From Nitrospira sp. LK70 (GTDB lineage Bacteria; Nitrospirota; Nitrospiria; Nitrospirales; Nitrospiraceae), in the NCBI GenBank assembly GCA_011090425.1, contig PHGD01000005.1, positions 1 through 64,000 on the forward strand: a stretch of 64,000 nt of DNA. Reading direction: 5' to 3'. The position numbers and the translations under genes were made by a program. Below, piece by piece: positions 26,154 to 37,361 of the stretch. Under the pieces are notes generated by a model. It did not search any database. It was not told where the DNA came from and was given only the letters and a program-made list of their open reading frames with translations. Every line of letters begins with the position of its first letter. Position 1 is the first letter of the stretch.

Positions 26154-26787
26154 ATCGGAGATCGGCGACGGGACGCTCGATGAAGCGGTGCGTCGCAGCG
26201 TCGTCACGGCACGACTTCAGGACTTGATCGCCTGGGGCCGCAAGAACTCGCTTTGGCCGTTCAACTTCGGTCTGTCCTGCTGCTACATCGAGATGGCGAC
26301 AAGTCTCACGAGCCAGTATGACATCGCGCGGTTCGGCGCCGAAGTGGTCCGGGGCAGTCCGCGTGAAGCGGATGTAATAGTTATCGCCGGAACCGTCTTC
26401 ATGAAAATGGCGCCGATCATCAAGCGGCTGTACGAACAGATGATGGAGCCCCGTTGGGTGATCTCCATGGGATCCTGCGCCAATTCCGGCGGCATGTACG
26501 ACATTTATTCCGTTGTCCAGGGGGTCGATTCCTTCCTGCCGGTGGATGTCTATCTTCCCGGCTGTCCCCCTCCTCCACATACGTTTATGGAAGGCCTGTT
26601 GCGGTTGCAAGAACAGGTCGGCCGGGAGCGACGGCCGCTGAGCTGGGTGATGGGTGACCGGCAAGTATCGAGACCGTTGATGCCCTCACAACGCGATCAC
26701 AAACGAGCGGAGCGAGAACAAGCGACGGACTTGCTGACGATAGACAGGTTGCCGGTCACCGAGTTGAAACGGGAAAAGTGGAAATGA
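26104..26787 (+). CDS. nuoB: NADH-quinone oxidoreductase subunit B
   Basis: A 227-aa subunit carrying the last iron-sulfur cluster (N2) before quinone. Ligands are Cys59, Cys60 (SCCYIEM), Cys125 (GSCANSGG) and Cys154 (PGCPPPP). The ATG at 26104 with AGGAGCAACGGG upstream is chosen; a longer open frame upstream lies in nuoA and is not NuoB-like. It has a C-terminal extension of about 45 residues beyond the core. The next gene begins 10 bp before this stop. Confidence 0.95.
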   Translation: MGWWLSKPISGHPSGDKSEIGDGTLDEAVRRSVVTARLQDLIAWGRKNSLWPFNFGLSCCYIEMATSLTSQYDIARFGAEVVRGSPREADVIVIAGTVFMKMAPIIKRLYEQMMEPRWVISMGSCANSGGMYDIYSVVQGVDSFLPVDVYLPGCPPPPHTFMEGLLRLQEQVGRERRPLSWVMGDRQVSRPLMPSQRDHKRAEREQATDLLTIDRLPVTELKREKWK

Positions 26788-28529
26788 CGCAGACTGCGAT
26801 CGTCGATGAGCTCCGTAATCAATTCGGGTCCGGCACGTTTGGTCGACAAGAGACGGGTGACGGAATTCCCACCGTCTGGACGACAAAGGAGAGGGCGCGC
26901 GAGGTGCTCGGCTACCTGAAGACTGAAGCGGAACGACCTTACAAAATGCTCTATGACCTCACGGCGATCGATGAGCGGGTCCGGCGGGTGAGGCAGGATC
27001 AATCTCCCAGCGATTTCACGGTGGTCTATCACCTGCTCTCGTTCGAGCGGAATGAAGACCTGCGCCTGAAGATCCCGCTTACGGAAAGAGCCGCTTCTCT
27101 TCCCACCATCACCGATCTCTGGCCCGCCGCCAACTGGTATGAGCGGGAAGTCTGGGACTTGTTCGGCATCACCTTCGTCGGTCACCCGCATCTCCGGCGG
27201 ATTCTGATGCCGCCGACCTGGCAAGGCCATCCCCTGCGGAAAGATCATCCGGCTCGGGCCACTGAGATGGGCCGGTTTTACCTGCCGGAGGACAAGCAAG
27301 AAGCGGAAGAAGCGGCCCTCAAGTTTCGTCCCGAAGAGTGGGGAATGAAACGTTCACGTGAGACATCCGATTTCATGTTTCTCAATATGGGACCGGCCCA
27401 CACCGGCACTCACGGGATCTTGCGTCTGGTTCTCCAATTGGATGAAGAGAGAATCGTCGATGTGGTGCCCGACATCGGTTACCACCATCGCGGGGCGGAG
27501 AAGATGAGTGAGCGGCAGACTTGGCACACATTCATTCCTTATACCGACCGGATCGATTATCTCGGTGGCGTCATGAACGAGTTGCCCTATGTCCTCGCCG
27601 TGGAGAAACTCGCCGGCATCGCTGTCCCGGATCGCGCCAAAGTCATTCGCGTCATGATGGCGGAATTCTTCCGGCTCGCGAGCCATCTCGTCTGGTACGG
27701 CACCTTTGCCCAAGACGTGGGCCAGCTCTCCCCGGTCTTTTACATGTTCACCGATCGTGAGCGCATTTTTCACATCGTGGAAGCGATCTGCGGCGGACGG
27801 ATGCACCCGGAATGGTTCCGCATCGGCGGCGTGGCGCAGGATCTCCCGGAAGGCTGGGACAAACTGGTCAGGGAGTTCCTGGATTACCTTCCGCCGAGGC
27901 TGACCGAATACGATGACATGGTGATGCGGAACGCCATCTTCAAGGCTCGCACGCAAGGTGTAGGCCGGTACTCAACCGAAGAGGCCATCGAGTGGGGCGT
28001 GACCGGTCCGGGGCTCCGTGCGACCGGATTCGAGTGGGACTTCCGGAAACAACGGCCCTATTCCGGCTACGATCAGTTCGAGTTCGACATACCAATCGCC
28101 CTGCACGGCGACTGTTACGATCGCGCCGTCGTTCGCGTTGAGGAGATGCGTCAGAGTCTCAGGATCATCGAACAGTGCCTCAACCATATGCCGGATGGTC
28201 CGTACAAGGCGGAACATCCGTTGACCACGCCGCCGATCAAGGAACGGACGATGCACGACATCGAAACGCTGATCACGCATTTTCTGAGCGTGAGCTGGGG
28301 GCCGGTCATTCCAGCGGGCGAAGCCTTCGTGGGGATTGAGGCCACCAAGGGAAATAATGGCTACTACTTAGTCAGCGACGGCACTCCATGGCCTTACCGC
28401 GTGCGTATCAGGACGCCGTCCTTCCCGCACATGCAGATGGTCCCATTGATCTCGCGCGGGCTGTTGCTGGCGGATCTCCTGGCCATCCTCGGCAGCGTGG
28501 ATTTCGTGCTGGCTGACGTGGACCGATAG
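26778..28529 (+). CDS. nuoCD: NADH-quinone oxidoreductase subunits C and D, fused
   Basis: A 583-aa fusion of NuoC (about residues 1-175, with [20 protein letters not shown]) and NuoD (from about 190, with [16 protein letters not shown] and [11 protein letters not shown]). The NuoD part forms the quinone pocket with NuoB; its conserved His and Tyr region and the C-terminal end [10 protein letters not shown] are intact. The fused form also occurs in E. coli. The start at 26778 overlaps nuoB by 10 bp. A 119-bp gap follows, the only long gap in the operon. Confidence 0.95.
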   Translation: MEMTQTAIVDELRNQFGSGTFGRQETGDGIPTVWTTKERAREVLGYLKTEAERPYKMLYDLTAIDERVRRVRQDQSPSDFTVVYHLLSFERNEDLRLKIPLTERAASLPTITDLWPAANWYEREVWDLFGITFVGHPHLRRILMPPTWQGHPLRKDHPARATEMGRFYLPEDKQEAEEAALKFRPEEWGMKRSRETSDFMFLNMGPAHTGTHGILRLVLQLDEERIVDVVPDIGYHHRGAEKMSERQTWHTFIPYTDRIDYLGGVMNELPYVLAVEKLAGIAVPDRAKVIRVMMAEFFRLASHLVWYGTFAQDVGQLSPVFYMFTDRERIFHIVEAICGGRMHPEWFRIGGVAQDLPEGWDKLVREFLDYLPPRLTEYDDMVMRNAIFKARTQGVGRYSTEEAIEWGVTGPGLRATGFEWDFRKQRPYSGYDQFEFDIPIALHGDCYDRAVVRVEEMRQSLRIIEQCLNHMPDGPYKAEHPLTTPPIKERTMHDIETLITHFLSVSWGPVIPAGEAFVGIEATKGNNGYYLVSDGTPWPYRVRIRTPSFPHMQMVPLISRGLLLADLLAILGSVDFVLADVDR

Positions 28530-28648
28530 AAAGTGCTGAGTGCTGAGTTGGAAGTTCTGAGTTTCCTGAATCCAAAGCACGTCGTCACTCCGAAATCATG
28601 ATCGAGAACTCATAATTCAGCCCTCATGACTCAGAATTAATTTCGCCC
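28530..28648. other. Intra-operon gap with degenerate heptad repeats
   Basis: The left half has AGTGCTGAGTGCTGAGTT and AGTTCTGAG; the right half has the complementary-looking GAACTCATAATTCAGCCCTC and ACTCAGAATT. The two halves could pair into an imperfect stem. It may act as an attenuator or mRNA-processing site in the nuo operon, or be a passive mobile repeat. Confidence 0.4.
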
Positions 28649-29113
28649 ATGTTGTCCGACGCCGAACGAGCCGAGATCGAGGAGGAGCTCTCACATTATC
28701 CCGATAAGCAGGCCGGGTGTGTGGAGGCATTGAAGGTCGTCCAGCGGCATCGAGGTTGGGTCTCCGACGAGAATCTCAAGAGCGTCGCAGCCTTGCTCGG
28801 CATGACGAGCGACGAGCTGGACAGCGTGGCGACCTTCTATAACCTCATCCTTCGGAAGCCCGTCGGGAGACACGTCATCTTCCTGTGCGACAGCATCAGC
28901 TGTTGGGTATGCGGGTGCGACGCTATGCGTAAAAGTCTTCAGAGCCTACTGGGGATCTCGATGGGCGAGACGACACCGGACGGGCGATTCACGCTGCTCC
29001 CGATCGTCTGCCTCGGCGCATGTGACCATGCGCCGACCATGATGGTCAATGATGACTTGCACGAAGATCTGACGATCGAGAAAGTCGATCGGGTCTTAGA
29101 GCAGTATCCATAA
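28649..29113 (+). CDS. nuoE: NADH-quinone oxidoreductase subunit E
   Basis: A 154-aa thioredoxin-like ferredoxin subunit of the NADH module, holding a [2Fe-2S] cluster. Ligands Cys80, Cys85, Cys121 and Cys125 fit the family pattern (FLCDSISCW and CLGACDHAP). The N-terminal helical part (GCVEALKVVQRHRGWVSDENL) is typical. The presence of NuoE, F and G indicates a complex that takes electrons from NADH, unlike the 11-subunit ferredoxin- or F420-linked forms. Confidence 0.94.
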   Translation: MLSDAERAEIEEELSHYPDKQAGCVEALKVVQRHRGWVSDENLKSVAALLGMTSDELDSVATFYNLILRKPVGRHVIFLCDSISCWVCGCDAMRKSLQSLLGISMGETTPDGRFTLLPIVCLGACDHAPTMMVNDDLHEDLTIEKVDRVLEQYP

Positions 29114-29125
29114 GAGTAGGAAACA

Positions 29126-30469
29126 ATGGACCGGCCGCTGACACGCAATATCAAGCCGAAGGCCGAACCGCTGTGGCTCGCCGAATACGAGAAGGCCGGC
29201 GGCTACGAATCAGTGCGCAAGGCGCTGCGGACCATGGCTCCTCAGGAAGTGCAGAAGCTCGTCACCGAGTCGACGCTGCGTGGTCGCGGCGGCGCTGGGT
29301 TTCCGACCGGCAAGAAGTGGAGTTTCGTCCCGATGGGACCGGACACACCCCGTCCCAAATATCTTGTGGTCAATGCCGATGAAATGGAACCAGGCACATT
29401 CAAGGATCGTCTGCTCCTGGAGGGCGATCCTCACCAGATGATCGAAAGCATGATCGTCAGCGCCTATGCGATCCAGGCTGACGTGGGCTACATTTTTCTT
29501 CGGATGGAATACGGGATTGCCGCCGCCCGCCTGCGGAAGGCCATTAAGGAAGCGCGAGCCAAGGGGTACTTGGGCCGTAACCTGCTCGGCTCGGACTTCA
29601 GCTTCGAAATCTACTTACACAGCAGCGCCGGCCGGTACATCTGTGGAGAAGAGACCGCCTTGCTCAATGCGCTGGAAGGGAAGCGCGCGATCCCCCGAGC
29701 CAAACCACCCTTTCCGCAAGTCGTCGGACTCTGGGGCAAACCCACGATCGTCCAGAATGTGGAGACCCTCTGCAACGTCCCTCATATCATTACTCACGGC
29801 GTCGAGTGGTACAGGCGGCTGAGCCGAGGAAAGGACGGGGGGACCAAAATTTATGGCGTGAGCGGCAACGTGAAACGGCCCGGAGCCTGGGAGCTTCCGA
29901 TGGGCACCTCGATTCGTGAAATTCTGGAGGAGCATGCGGGAGGCATGCGCGACGGGTTTGCCTTCCGCGGCCTGTTGCCGGGGGGCGCCTCAACCGCGAT
30001 GCTCGTGGAAGAGCATCTTGATTTGCCGATGGACTTCGAATCGATCGCGCAAGGAGGCAGCCGCATGGGAACCGGCACGATGATCGTGTTGGACGATCAG
30101 ACCTGTCCCGTCGGGTTCGCCCAAAACTTGGAGCACTTCTTTGCGCAGGAGTCATGTGGCTGGTGCACGCCTTGCTGGGAGGGGCTGTCCTGGACGGAAC
30201 GAATTCTCCAGAGCCTGGAAGAGGGACAGGGAAGGATGGAGGAGCTCGATGTCCTAACCATGCACACGAAGCTGCTTGCCCCGGGACGAACCTTCTGCGC
30301 CTTGGCACCGGGGGCGATGGACCCTTTACAAAGCCTGTTGAAATATTGTCGGGTCGATTTCGAGCGACACATCCATGAGAAACGTTGCCCTTGGCGGGAC
30401 GGGCACAATGGCGCGGACGGAGCAAGAACATGGCCGGTATCATCGTCGATGATCGTCCCTACCAGGTAG
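29126..30469 (+). CDS. nuoF: NADH-quinone oxidoreductase subunit F
   Basis: A 447-aa flavoprotein that oxidises NADH. It has the glycine-rich GRGGAGFPTGKKW for FMN/NADH binding, the SSAGRYICGEETAL block, and a [4Fe-4S] site from ESCGWCTPC plus the Cys in GRTFCALAPGA. The last about 15 residues (beyond KRCPWRDG) are unusual and result from a 40-bp overlap with nuoG. It begins 12 bp after nuoE. Confidence 0.94.
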   Translation: MDRPLTRNIKPKAEPLWLAEYEKAGGYESVRKALRTMAPQEVQKLVTESTLRGRGGAGFPTGKKWSFVPMGPDTPRPKYLVVNADEMEPGTFKDRLLLEGDPHQMIESMIVSAYAIQADVGYIFLRMEYGIAAARLRKAIKEARAKGYLGRNLLGSDFSFEIYLHSSAGRYICGEETALLNALEGKRAIPRAKPPFPQVVGLWGKPTIVQNVETLCNVPHIITHGVEWYRRLSRGKDGGTKIYGVSGNVKRPGAWELPMGTSIREILEEHAGGMRDGFAFRGLLPGGASTAMLVEEHLDLPMDFESIAQGGSRMGTGTMIVLDDQTCPVGFAQNLEHFFAQESCGWCTPCWEGLSWTERILQSLEEGQGRMEELDVLTMHTKLLAPGRTFCALAPGAMDPLQSLLKYCRVDFERHIHEKRCPWRDGHNGADGARTWPVSSSMIVPTR

Positions 30470-33159
30470 ACGAGCACGAGAATCTCTTGCAGGCTTGCCT
30501 CTCGCTCGGCTTCAATCTGCCGTACTTCTGCTGGCATCCGGCGTTGGGCTCGGTCGGGGCCTGCCGGCAATGCGCAGTCAAGCAATTCAGGAATGAACAG
30601 GACCGCGAAGGACACCTGGTTATGGCCTGCATGACGCCCGCTGCCGACGGCACGCGCATCTCCATCGAGGATCCCGAGGCGAAAACGTTTCGCGCGAGCG
30701 TCATCGAATGGATGATGGCGAACCATCCTCACGATTGTCCCGTGTGCGACGAAGGCGGGGAATGCCATCTCCAGGACATGACAGTGATGACCGGCCATGC
30801 CTACCGCCGCTATCGATTCACCAAGCGTACCTTCCGCAATCAGGATTTAGGACCGTTCATCACCCATGAGATGAATCGATGCATTCAGTGTTATCGCTGC
30901 CTGCGCTTTTACCGGAATTATGCGGGGGGGCGGGATTTCGACGCGTTCGGCTCGCGCAACCATGTCTACTTCGGCCGACATGAAGACGGCACGCTTGAAA
31001 ATGAATTCAGCGGCAACCTGGTCGAAGTCTGTCCGACCGGGGTGTTCGACGACAAAACCTTGATGCCGCACTATACCCGCAAATGGGACTTGCAGACCGC
31101 CCCGTCCGTCTGCGCCCACTGCAGCCTGGGGTGCAACACGATTGCCGGAGAACGCTACGGCACGCTACGGCGCATCCTCAACCGGTACCACAGCGAGGTC
31201 AATGGGTATTTTCTCTGTGATCGGGGGCGCTTTGGCTACGGATTCGTCAATAGTAAAGAGCGAATCCGCCGTCCGATGTTCCGTCAAAACCGAGACGGCC
31301 AGACTATCCCGATGGACAAGGAGCTAATCCTTCGCGAGCTTGGACTGTTGCTGGCGGACAAGCCTTCCCGCATCATCGGCATCGGCTCACCCCGCGCCTC
31401 GCTGGAATCCAATTTCGCGCTTCGCGAGCTGGTCGGACCGGAACGGTTTTCTCTCGGGCTCTCTACTCGCGATGCCGGATTGGCTTCCCTCATCCTGGAT
31501 ATTCTCAGGCACAGCCCCGAGCCTTCAGCCTCAATCCATGATGTAGAGCAGGCGGACGCGGTGCTGGTCTTGGGCGAAGACCTGATCAACACCGCTCCAA
31601 GATTGGCCTTGGCTGTGCGGCAGTCGGTCTGTCAGCAACCGATGGAGATCGCCGACAAGCTGGGCATCCCACGCTGGCACGACGCAGCCGTCCGTGAAGC
31701 GGCTCACGCGAGGCCTGGTCCATTATTCATCGCCGCTCCACACAGTACCTCCTTTGCGGACGTCGCGACAGAAATCTATCATGGCGCGCCTGACGATCTG
31801 GCCCGTCTCGGGTTCGCGATCGCTCATGAATTGGACCAGGCGTCACCGACAGCCGCGACTCTGAATCCCGCCACAGTCTCTCTGGTAAAGCGCATTGCCG
31901 CTACCCTGCGTCAGGCGAAGCGTCCCATCGTGATTTCCGGAACCGCCTGCCGGAGCGAAGCGGTGATTCAATCGGCCGCGAACGTAGCCTGGGCGCTGTG
32001 CAAAACAGGAACGTCGGCGAAACTCTGCTATTGTCTCCCGGAGTCGAACAGCCTAGGGCTTGCCATGTTGGGGGGCAAGAGCCTCGAGGATGCGTTCAGT
32101 GTCGTGAAAGACGGCGCGGCGGACACGATTCTCATCCTGGAAAATGATCTGTATCGCAGGGCCGATACCCAATCAGTAGATGCATTTCTCAAGGCCGCTT
32201 CGAAGGTGATCCTCCTCGATCACCTGGAACATGACACCACGTCCAAAGTCGATGCGTTGCTCCCTGTCGGCACCTTCGCCGAATCAGACGGCACGCTCGT
32301 CAACAACGAAGGACGAGCCCAACGTTTCTACCAAGTCTTTCCTGCCGAGGGGGACATTCAAGAAAGCTGGCGTTGGATACGAGAGCTGGCAGTCGTGTCC
32401 GAGCATCCGAGACAATCGGACATGGCGGCCTGGCACAAGCTGGATGACATCGTGCTGGCTCTCGCTGACGCGATCCCTGCGTTTCAACGCCTCACAGAGG
32501 TGGCTCCGCCGGAGAAGTTTCGCATGGTCGGCCAGAAGGTACCGCGACAGACGCATCGTTTCACCGGGCGAACAACTATGCATGCTCCGTTAATGATGCA
32601 CGAACCCAAACCGGTCAAGGACTCCGATTCTCCGCTGGCCTTCTCGATGGAAGGGTACCTGGGTCAACCGCCCTCCCCGCTCATCACGCACTACTGGACC
32701 CCCGGTTGGAATTCGGTCCAGGCGTTGAACAAGTTTCAGAGTGAAGTGGGTGGGCCCTTACGACAGGAGATGCCGGGCGTTCAGTTGATCGAATCATCCG
32801 ACAAGAAAACGGTGACCTATTTCACCGATGTGCCGGTGTTGTTTCAGGGTCGCGACGACGGCTGGCTGATTCTACCCTGGTATCAGATTTTCGGCAGCGA
32901 GGAACTGAGCGTGCGGGCCTCCGTCATGGCTGAACGGATTTCACAGCCGGTCTTGATGCTGCACCCAGACGATGCGGCGAGACTTCGAGTGAAGTCCGGG
33001 GAGCAGGTGGAATTCACGATCGGTGACCGATTGCACCGTTTGCCGGTGAAGCTGGCGACCGCGGCTCCTCGCGGAACCGCGGCGCTGGCCATCGTTCCCG
33101 GCTTCACCGATACCGTCCTCCCGACATGGAGCCCGATCATTCGAGCGGTGGAGCCATGA
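30430..33159 (+). CDS. nuoG: NADH-quinone oxidoreductase subunit G
   Basis: A 909-aa iron-sulfur subunit of the peripheral arm. It has a [2Fe-2S] site with Cys34, Cys45, Cys48, Cys67; a His-Cys [4Fe-4S] site with His99, Cys103, Cys106, Cys112; a second [4Fe-4S] near RCIQCYRC; and an N7-type motif CAHCSLGC...FLC. A molybdopterin-oxidoreductase-like domain without an evident catalytic role makes up the rest. The ATG at 30430 is chosen since the N-terminus [13 protein letters not shown] starts the ferredoxin fold. Its stop overlaps nuoH by ATGA. Confidence 0.94.
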   Translation: MAGIIVDDRPYQVDEHENLLQACLSLGFNLPYFCWHPALGSVGACRQCAVKQFRNEQDREGHLVMACMTPAADGTRISIEDPEAKTFRASVIEWMMANHPHDCPVCDEGGECHLQDMTVMTGHAYRRYRFTKRTFRNQDLGPFITHEMNRCIQCYRCLRFYRNYAGGRDFDAFGSRNHVYFGRHEDGTLENEFSGNLVEVCPTGVFDDKTLMPHYTRKWDLQTAPSVCAHCSLGCNTIAGERYGTLRRILNRYHSEVNGYFLCDRGRFGYGFVNSKERIRRPMFRQNRDGQTIPMDKELILRELGLLLADKPSRIIGIGSPRASLESNFALRELVGPERFSLGLSTRDAGLASLILDILRHSPEPSASIHDVEQADAVLVLGEDLINTAPRLALAVRQSVCQQPMEIADKLGIPRWHDAAVREAAHARPGPLFIAAPHSTSFADVATEIYHGAPDDLARLGFAIAHELDQASPTAATLNPATVSLVKRIAATLRQAKRPIVISGTACRSEAVIQSAANVAWALCKTGTSAKLCYCLPESNSLGLAMLGGKSLEDAFSVVKDGAADTILILENDLYRRADTQSVDAFLKAASKVILLDHLEHDTTSKVDALLPVGTFAESDGTLVNNEGRAQRFYQVFPAEGDIQESWRWIRELAVVSEHPRQSDMAAWHKLDDIVLALADAIPAFQRLTEVAPPEKFRMVGQKVPRQTHRFTGRTTMHAPLMMHEPKPVKDSDSPLAFSMEGYLGQPPSPLITHYWTPGWNSVQALNKFQSEVGGPLRQEMPGVQLIESSDKKTVTYFTDVPVLFQGRDDGWLILPWYQIFGSEELSVRASVMAERISQPVLMLHPDDAARLRVKSGEQVEFTIGDRLHRLPVKLATAAPRGTAALAIVPGFTDTVLPTWSPIIRAVEP

Positions 33160-34118
33160 ACGAAACCGCCTCGAAGTTACTGATTATCATCGGTGTGCTG
33201 GTCACGCTCTTGACTCTCAGCGCTCTGTTGATCTGGCTGGAGCGGCGGCTCCTGGGCTTCTGGCAAGAACGCTACGGCCCGAACCGCGTCGGCCCGTTCG
33301 GCTTGCTCCAAGTGGTGGCCGACATGATCAAGATCTTCATGAAAGAAGATTGGGTGCCGCCGTTCGCCGACAAAGTGGTGTTCGTGATCGCGCCGGCCGT
33401 GATCATCGTCACGATCCTCATGTCCTTCGCCGTCGTGCCGTTCACGCCGTCGATCGTCGTGGCCGATCTGAACGTTGGGCTGTTGTTCTTTCTGGCCATG
33501 TCCTCCCTGTCTGCCTACAGTGTCGTGCTCGCCGGCTGGGCCTCGAACAACAAGTACTCACTGCTGGGTGGGCTCCGCGCCTCGGCCCAAATGCTGAGTT
33601 ACGAGGTCTTCATGGGCTTGTCGCTCATGGGGGTTGTGATGTTGGCAGGATCGTTTAGTCTTCAGGACATCGTCAAAGCTCAGCAAGGCGTCTGGTTCTG
33701 CATCCCTCAGATATTGGGCTTCGTCATTTTTTTGATCGCCGGTTTGGCCGAAACCAAACGAATTCCGTTCGATATCCCTGAGGCCGAAGCCGAACTGGTG
33801 GCCGGATTTCATACGGAATATTCCGGCATGAAGTTCGGCATGTTCTTCGTGGGAGAGTATCTCGGCGTTATCCTGATTTCAGCCATGATCACGGTGCTGT
33901 TCTTCGGGGGCTGGCAAGGACCCTGGCTGCCTCCGGTGGTCTGGTTCTCGATCAAGACCTTCCTCTTCATTTGTCTGTTTATCCTGCTGCGGGCCGCGCT
34001 CCCTCGTCTGCGGTTCGATCAACTCATGGGGTTCGGCTGGAAGGTCATGCTGCCGCTGGCTTTGGTGAATCTTGCGGTCACAGGTGCACTGGTGTTGGTC
34101 GGTCATCCGCTGGAGTGA
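33156..34118 (+). CDS. nuoH: NADH-quinone oxidoreductase subunit H
   Basis: A 320-aa polytopic membrane subunit that forms the quinone-access channel with NuoB/D. Conserved loops include [19 protein letters not shown] and the cytoplasmic [20 protein letters not shown], rich in essential Glu residues. About eight transmembrane helices are visible. The ATG at 33156 overlaps the nuoG stop (ATGA) and has GGTGGAG upstream. Confidence 0.94.
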   Translation: MNETASKLLIIIGVLVTLLTLSALLIWLERRLLGFWQERYGPNRVGPFGLLQVVADMIKIFMKEDWVPPFADKVVFVIAPAVIIVTILMSFAVVPFTPSIVVADLNVGLLFFLAMSSLSAYSVVLAGWASNNKYSLLGGLRASAQMLSYEVFMGLSLMGVVMLAGSFSLQDIVKAQQGVWFCIPQILGFVIFLIAGLAETKRIPFDIPEAEAELVAGFHTEYSGMKFGMFFVGEYLGVILISAMITVLFFGGWQGPWLPPVVWFSIKTFLFICLFILLRAALPRLRFDQLMGFGWKVMLPLALVNLAVTGALVLVGHPLE

Positions 34119-34126
34119 GTCTCGAC

Positions 34127-34642
34127 ATGCTGAAACTGTTGAAAGGAATCTGGCTGGTCTTTCTTCACGCCTTCACGCGCCCTGTGACCGTGCAGTATCC
34201 GGAGGAGAAACCCTATCTGCCGCCGCGATGGAGAGGGCGAATTATTTTGTCCCGCGATCCGGATGGGGAGGAGCGCTGCGTCGGCTGTTATCTCTGCTCG
34301 GTCGCTTGCCCGGTTGGCTGCATCGCGCTCCAAGCAACGGAAGACGAGCATGGTCGTCGCTATCCGGCATGGTTCCGCATCAACTTTTCCCGCTGCATTT
34401 TCTGCGGGTACTGCGAGGAAGCCTGTCCGACCTATGCAATCCAGCTCACCACCGACTTCGAAATGAGCGAACACGACCGACGGAACCTCGTGTACGAGAA
34501 GGAGCATCTCTTGATCAGCGGAACCGGCAAATATCCGGGCTACAACTTTTACCGTGTCTCCGGCGTTCGGATCGGCGGGAAGGACAAGGGCGAGGCCGAG
34601 CACGAGGCTTCGCCCACTGATCTACGGAGCCTGATGCCATGA
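34127..34642 (+). CDS. nuoI: NADH-quinone oxidoreductase subunit I
   Basis: A 171-aa subunit with two [4Fe-4S] clusters (N6a, N6b): Cys51, 54, 57, 61 ([12 protein letters not shown]) and Cys90, 93, 96, 100 ([12 protein letters not shown]). An N-terminal amphipathic helix rests on the membrane. The start at 34127 follows GGAGTGAG. Its end overlaps nuoJ by ATGA. Confidence 0.94.
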   Translation: MLKLLKGIWLVFLHAFTRPVTVQYPEEKPYLPPRWRGRIILSRDPDGEERCVGCYLCSVACPVGCIALQATEDEHGRRYPAWFRINFSRCIFCGYCEEACPTYAIQLTTDFEMSEHDRRNLVYEKEHLLISGTGKYPGYNFYRVSGVRIGGKDKGEAEHEASPTDLRSLMP

Positions 34643-35145
34643 CGGGAGCATTCTACCTGGCATCGCTGGTGGCGGCTGTTTCGACCGGGCTCGTGATCAC
34701 CAGTTTGAACGCGGTGCATGCACTGCTGTACTTGATCGTGTCCTTTCTGGCAGTGGCCGTGGTCTTCTTCATTCTCGGCGCACCGTTCATCGCCATGTTG
34801 GAGATCATTATTTACGCCGGGGCCATCATGGTCCTGTTCGTCTTCGTGGTCATGATGCTGAATCTCGGACGTCGGGCGATCGAGCAGGAAGCGGGCTGGC
34901 TCACGCCGAAGATATGGATCGGGCCATCGATCCTATCGGCGACCCTCCTCGGGGAATTGCTCTATCTGTTCGGCTCCGGAATCCTGAGTCAGGCGGGCGG
35001 TATCACGGTTCAGGCTCCCAAACAGGTGAGCGTCGTGCTGCTTGGTCCCTACCTGGTCGGGGTTGAGCTGGCCTCCATGCTCCTGCTGCCTGGGCTCGTC
35101 GGCGCCTATCATGTAGGACGACAGCTGAAGAGCGAAGATGCCTGA
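34639..35145 (+). CDS. nuoJ: NADH-quinone oxidoreductase subunit J
   Basis: A 168-aa membrane subunit with five transmembrane helices. The third helix carries the family block [20 protein letters not shown], whose pi-bulge couples quinone chemistry to proton pumping. It overlaps nuoI by 4 bp and nuoK by 8 bp. Confidence 0.92.
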   Translation: MTGAFYLASLVAAVSTGLVITSLNAVHALLYLIVSFLAVAVVFFILGAPFIAMLEIIIYAGAIMVLFVFVVMMLNLGRRAIEQEAGWLTPKIWIGPSILSATLLGELLYLFGSGILSQAGGITVQAPKQVSVVLLGPYLVGVELASMLLLPGLVGAYHVGRQLKSEDA

Positions 35146-35467
35146 GATGAACGCTGAGTCTCTGTCGATTCCACTGACCCAGGGCATGTTGTTGGCCGGG
35201 GTGTTATTTGCGTTCGGACTGATCGGGCTCTTGGTCAGACGAAACCTCATCTTCATGTTGATGTCGGTGGAAATCATGTTGAACGCCGCCGGGCTGGCGT
35301 TCATCGTGGCGGGCGCTCACTGGGGACAAGCGGACGGGCAGGTCATGTTTCTCTTTATCCTGACATTAGCGGCGGCGGAGGTGTCCGTCGGTCTAGCGCT
35401 GGTGCTGCAGCTCTACCGGCACTTCCAGACGCTCGATGCCGACGCGATGTCCCGCCTGTGGGGCTGA
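35138..35467 (+). CDS. nuoK: NADH-quinone oxidoreductase subunit K
   Basis: A 109-aa antiporter-like membrane subunit with three transmembrane helices. The conserved buried Glu residues are seen in [14 protein letters not shown] and [18 protein letters not shown]. Starts at 35138 and 35147 are both possible; the first overlaps nuoJ. Confidence 0.92.
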   Translation: MPEMNAESLSIPLTQGMLLAGVLFAFGLIGLLVRRNLIFMLMSVEIMLNAAGLAFIVAGAHWGQADGQVMFLFILTLAAAEVSVGLALVLQLYRHFQTLDADAMSRLWG

Positions 35468-35468
35468 C

Positions 35469-37361
35469 ATGCTCAATCTCCTCTGGTTGGTCCCGACGCT
35501 TCCTCTCCTCGGATTCCTGGCCTTGGCCGTGGCCGGTGGATGGTTCTCGAGAAAGACGATCGCATTGATCGGAGTCGGGTCGGTGGGCCTGTCGTTGGCC
35601 GTAGCTGGACTCGTCGGATCAGCCTTCATCGGGTTATCAGGAACGGCTGATCGATCATACGATCAAGTATTGTGGACCTGGCTCCAGGTCTCCGGCTTCG
35701 GCCCGGCCATCGGCTTCCACTTGGACCCCCTGTCGTTGGTGATGATGCTGGTCATCACCCTGGTCGGCTTCCTCATTCATCTCTACTCCGTCGAGTACAT
35801 GATCGAGGACGAAGGATACCGGCGATTTTTCGCTTACATGAACCTGTTTGTCGTCGCGATGCTCACATTAGTGTTGGCCGACAATCTGTTGCTCTTGTAC
35901 CTCGGCTGGGAAGGAGTGGGGCTCTGCAGTTACTTATTGATCGGATTTTGGTATCGCGACCCGGCCAACGGCGCGGCTGCGCAGAAGGCCTTTATCGTGA
36001 CCAGACTCGGCGACGTCGCGCTGGCGATCGGGCTGTTCCTGCTCTTCACGCATCTCGGCACGTTCAACATTCAGGATCTTATGACACGCGCAACCGAACA
36101 ATGGCCGGTGGGCTCAAGCCTCGCTGCAATCGCGGCCTTCTTGCTGCTCGGTGGGGCGGTCGGCAAATCGGCGCAGCTCCCGCTGCAAACCTGGCTTCCG
36201 GACGCCATGGCCGGGCCGACACCGGTGAGTGCACTCATCCATGCTGCCACCATGGTGACCGCGGGCATGTATCTCATCGCGCGTACCCACGTCTTGTACA
36301 GTCTGGCACCGATTGCACAGACCGCCGTGGCCATGATCGGCGCCGGGACACTGCTGCTGGCCGCCTGCAGCGCTCTGGTGCAGCGAGACATCAAGCGAGT
36401 GCTGGCCTACTCGACGATCAGCCAAATCGGCTACATGTTTCTCGCGCTCGGGGTCGGAGCCTGGGGGGCGGCACTCTTTCATTTCACCACCCATGCCTTC
36501 TTCAAGGCCCTGTTGTTTTTGGCGGCCGGCGCCGTGATCCAGAGTCTCCACGAGGAACACGATATCTATAGAATGGGCGGCTTGCGGCAGGCGCTGCCTG
36601 TGACCTTCTGGACGTTCCTCATCGGCGCTGCCTCACTGGCGGGATTCCCGTTGGTGACAGCCGGATTCTACAGCAAAGATTGGATTTTGTGGGAAGCCTG
36701 GGCTTCGCCGCTCGGAAGTCCCTGGCTCTGGGGCGTCGGCGTGATCGGCGCATTCCTCACAGCCCTGTACAGTTTTCGTCTAGTGTTCAACGTCTTCTTC
36801 GGAGAAGCCAAGGCGGAAGTCGGCTCAAGACCCGGCTTGATGGTGGAGGGTCCGTTGATCGTGCTGGCTGCAGGTTCGCTGATCGCAGGATTCCTGGAGG
36901 TACCGAGGGTTCTCGGTGATGTGTCCCTGTTCAGCAAGTTCGTGAGCCCGGTTCTCCCGTCCTTTGAGGCGACGGCTTCGATCACGACTGAATCAGCGTT
37001 ACAGATCATAACGATGCTCGCCGCCTTGCTCGGGATCGCCGTCGCGTACGTTCTGTTTTTGCGCCGTCCCGCCTTGGTCACGGCAATGACAGAGACGGCA
37101 TGGGGAAGCACCCTGTCCCGATTTTGGATCGAGGGCTGGGGTTTCGATCGTCTGTACGACACATGGTTCGTACGTCCATTCCTCTGGGTGGCGCAGGCGA
37201 ACAAGGACGATCTGATCGATCGAGTCTACGAAGGTCTGGCATGGCTGATCCGGCAGTTCTTTGCCGTCCTCCACCGGACACAAACGGGACAGGTTCGTTG
37301 GTATGCGGCGGTCCTCGCCGCCGGCTCAGTCGTGATCGTCGCCTTGGTGGTGCTCTCATGA
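35469..37361 (+). CDS. nuoL: NADH-quinone oxidoreductase subunit L
   Basis: A 630-aa distal proton-pumping subunit. The antiporter core is recognisable from LYLGWEGVGLCSYLLIGFW (key Glu), QLPLQTWLPDAMAGPTPVSA and the Lys-bearing helices (QRDIKRVLAYSTISQIGYM). A long C-terminal segment provides the lateral helix. The ATG at 35469 follows the nuoK stop by 1 bp. One canonical NuoL is seen here, with no duplicated NuoM. Confidence 0.94.
   Translation: MLNLLWLVPTLPLLGFLALAVAGGWFSRKTIALIGVGSVGLSLAVAGLVGSAFIGLSGTADRSYDQVLWTWLQVSGFGPAIGFHLDPLSLVMMLVITLVGFLIHLYSVEYMIEDEGYRRFFAYMNLFVVAMLTLVLADNLLLLYLGWEGVGLCSYLLIGFWYRDPANGAAAQKAFIVTRLGDVALAIGLFLLFTHLGTFNIQDLMTRATEQWPVGSSLAAIAAFLLLGGAVGKSAQLPLQTWLPDAMAGPTPVSALIHAATMVTAGMYLIARTHVLYSLAPIAQTAVAMIGAGTLLLAACSALVQRDIKRVLAYSTISQIGYMFLALGVGAWGAALFHFTTHAFFKALLFLAAGAVIQSLHEEHDIYRMGGLRQALPVTFWTFLIGAASLAGFPLVTAGFYSKDWILWEAWASPLGSPWLWGVGVIGAFLTALYSFRLVFNVFFGEAKAEVGSRPGLMVEGPLIVLAAGSLIAGFLEVPRVLGDVSLFSKFVSPVLPSFEATASITTESALQIITMLAALLGIAVAYVLFLRRPALVTAMTETAWGSTLSRFWIEGWGFDRLYDTWFVRPFLWVAQANKDDLIDRVYEGLAWLIRQFFAVLHRTQTGQVRWYAAVLAAGSVVIVALVVLS

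Noticed and set aside
35672-36571. Alternative-frame genes inside nuo subunits
   Set aside because: Long open frames on both strands within nuoL, nuoM and nuoG are shadows of the high-GC membrane-protein genes and lack family features.
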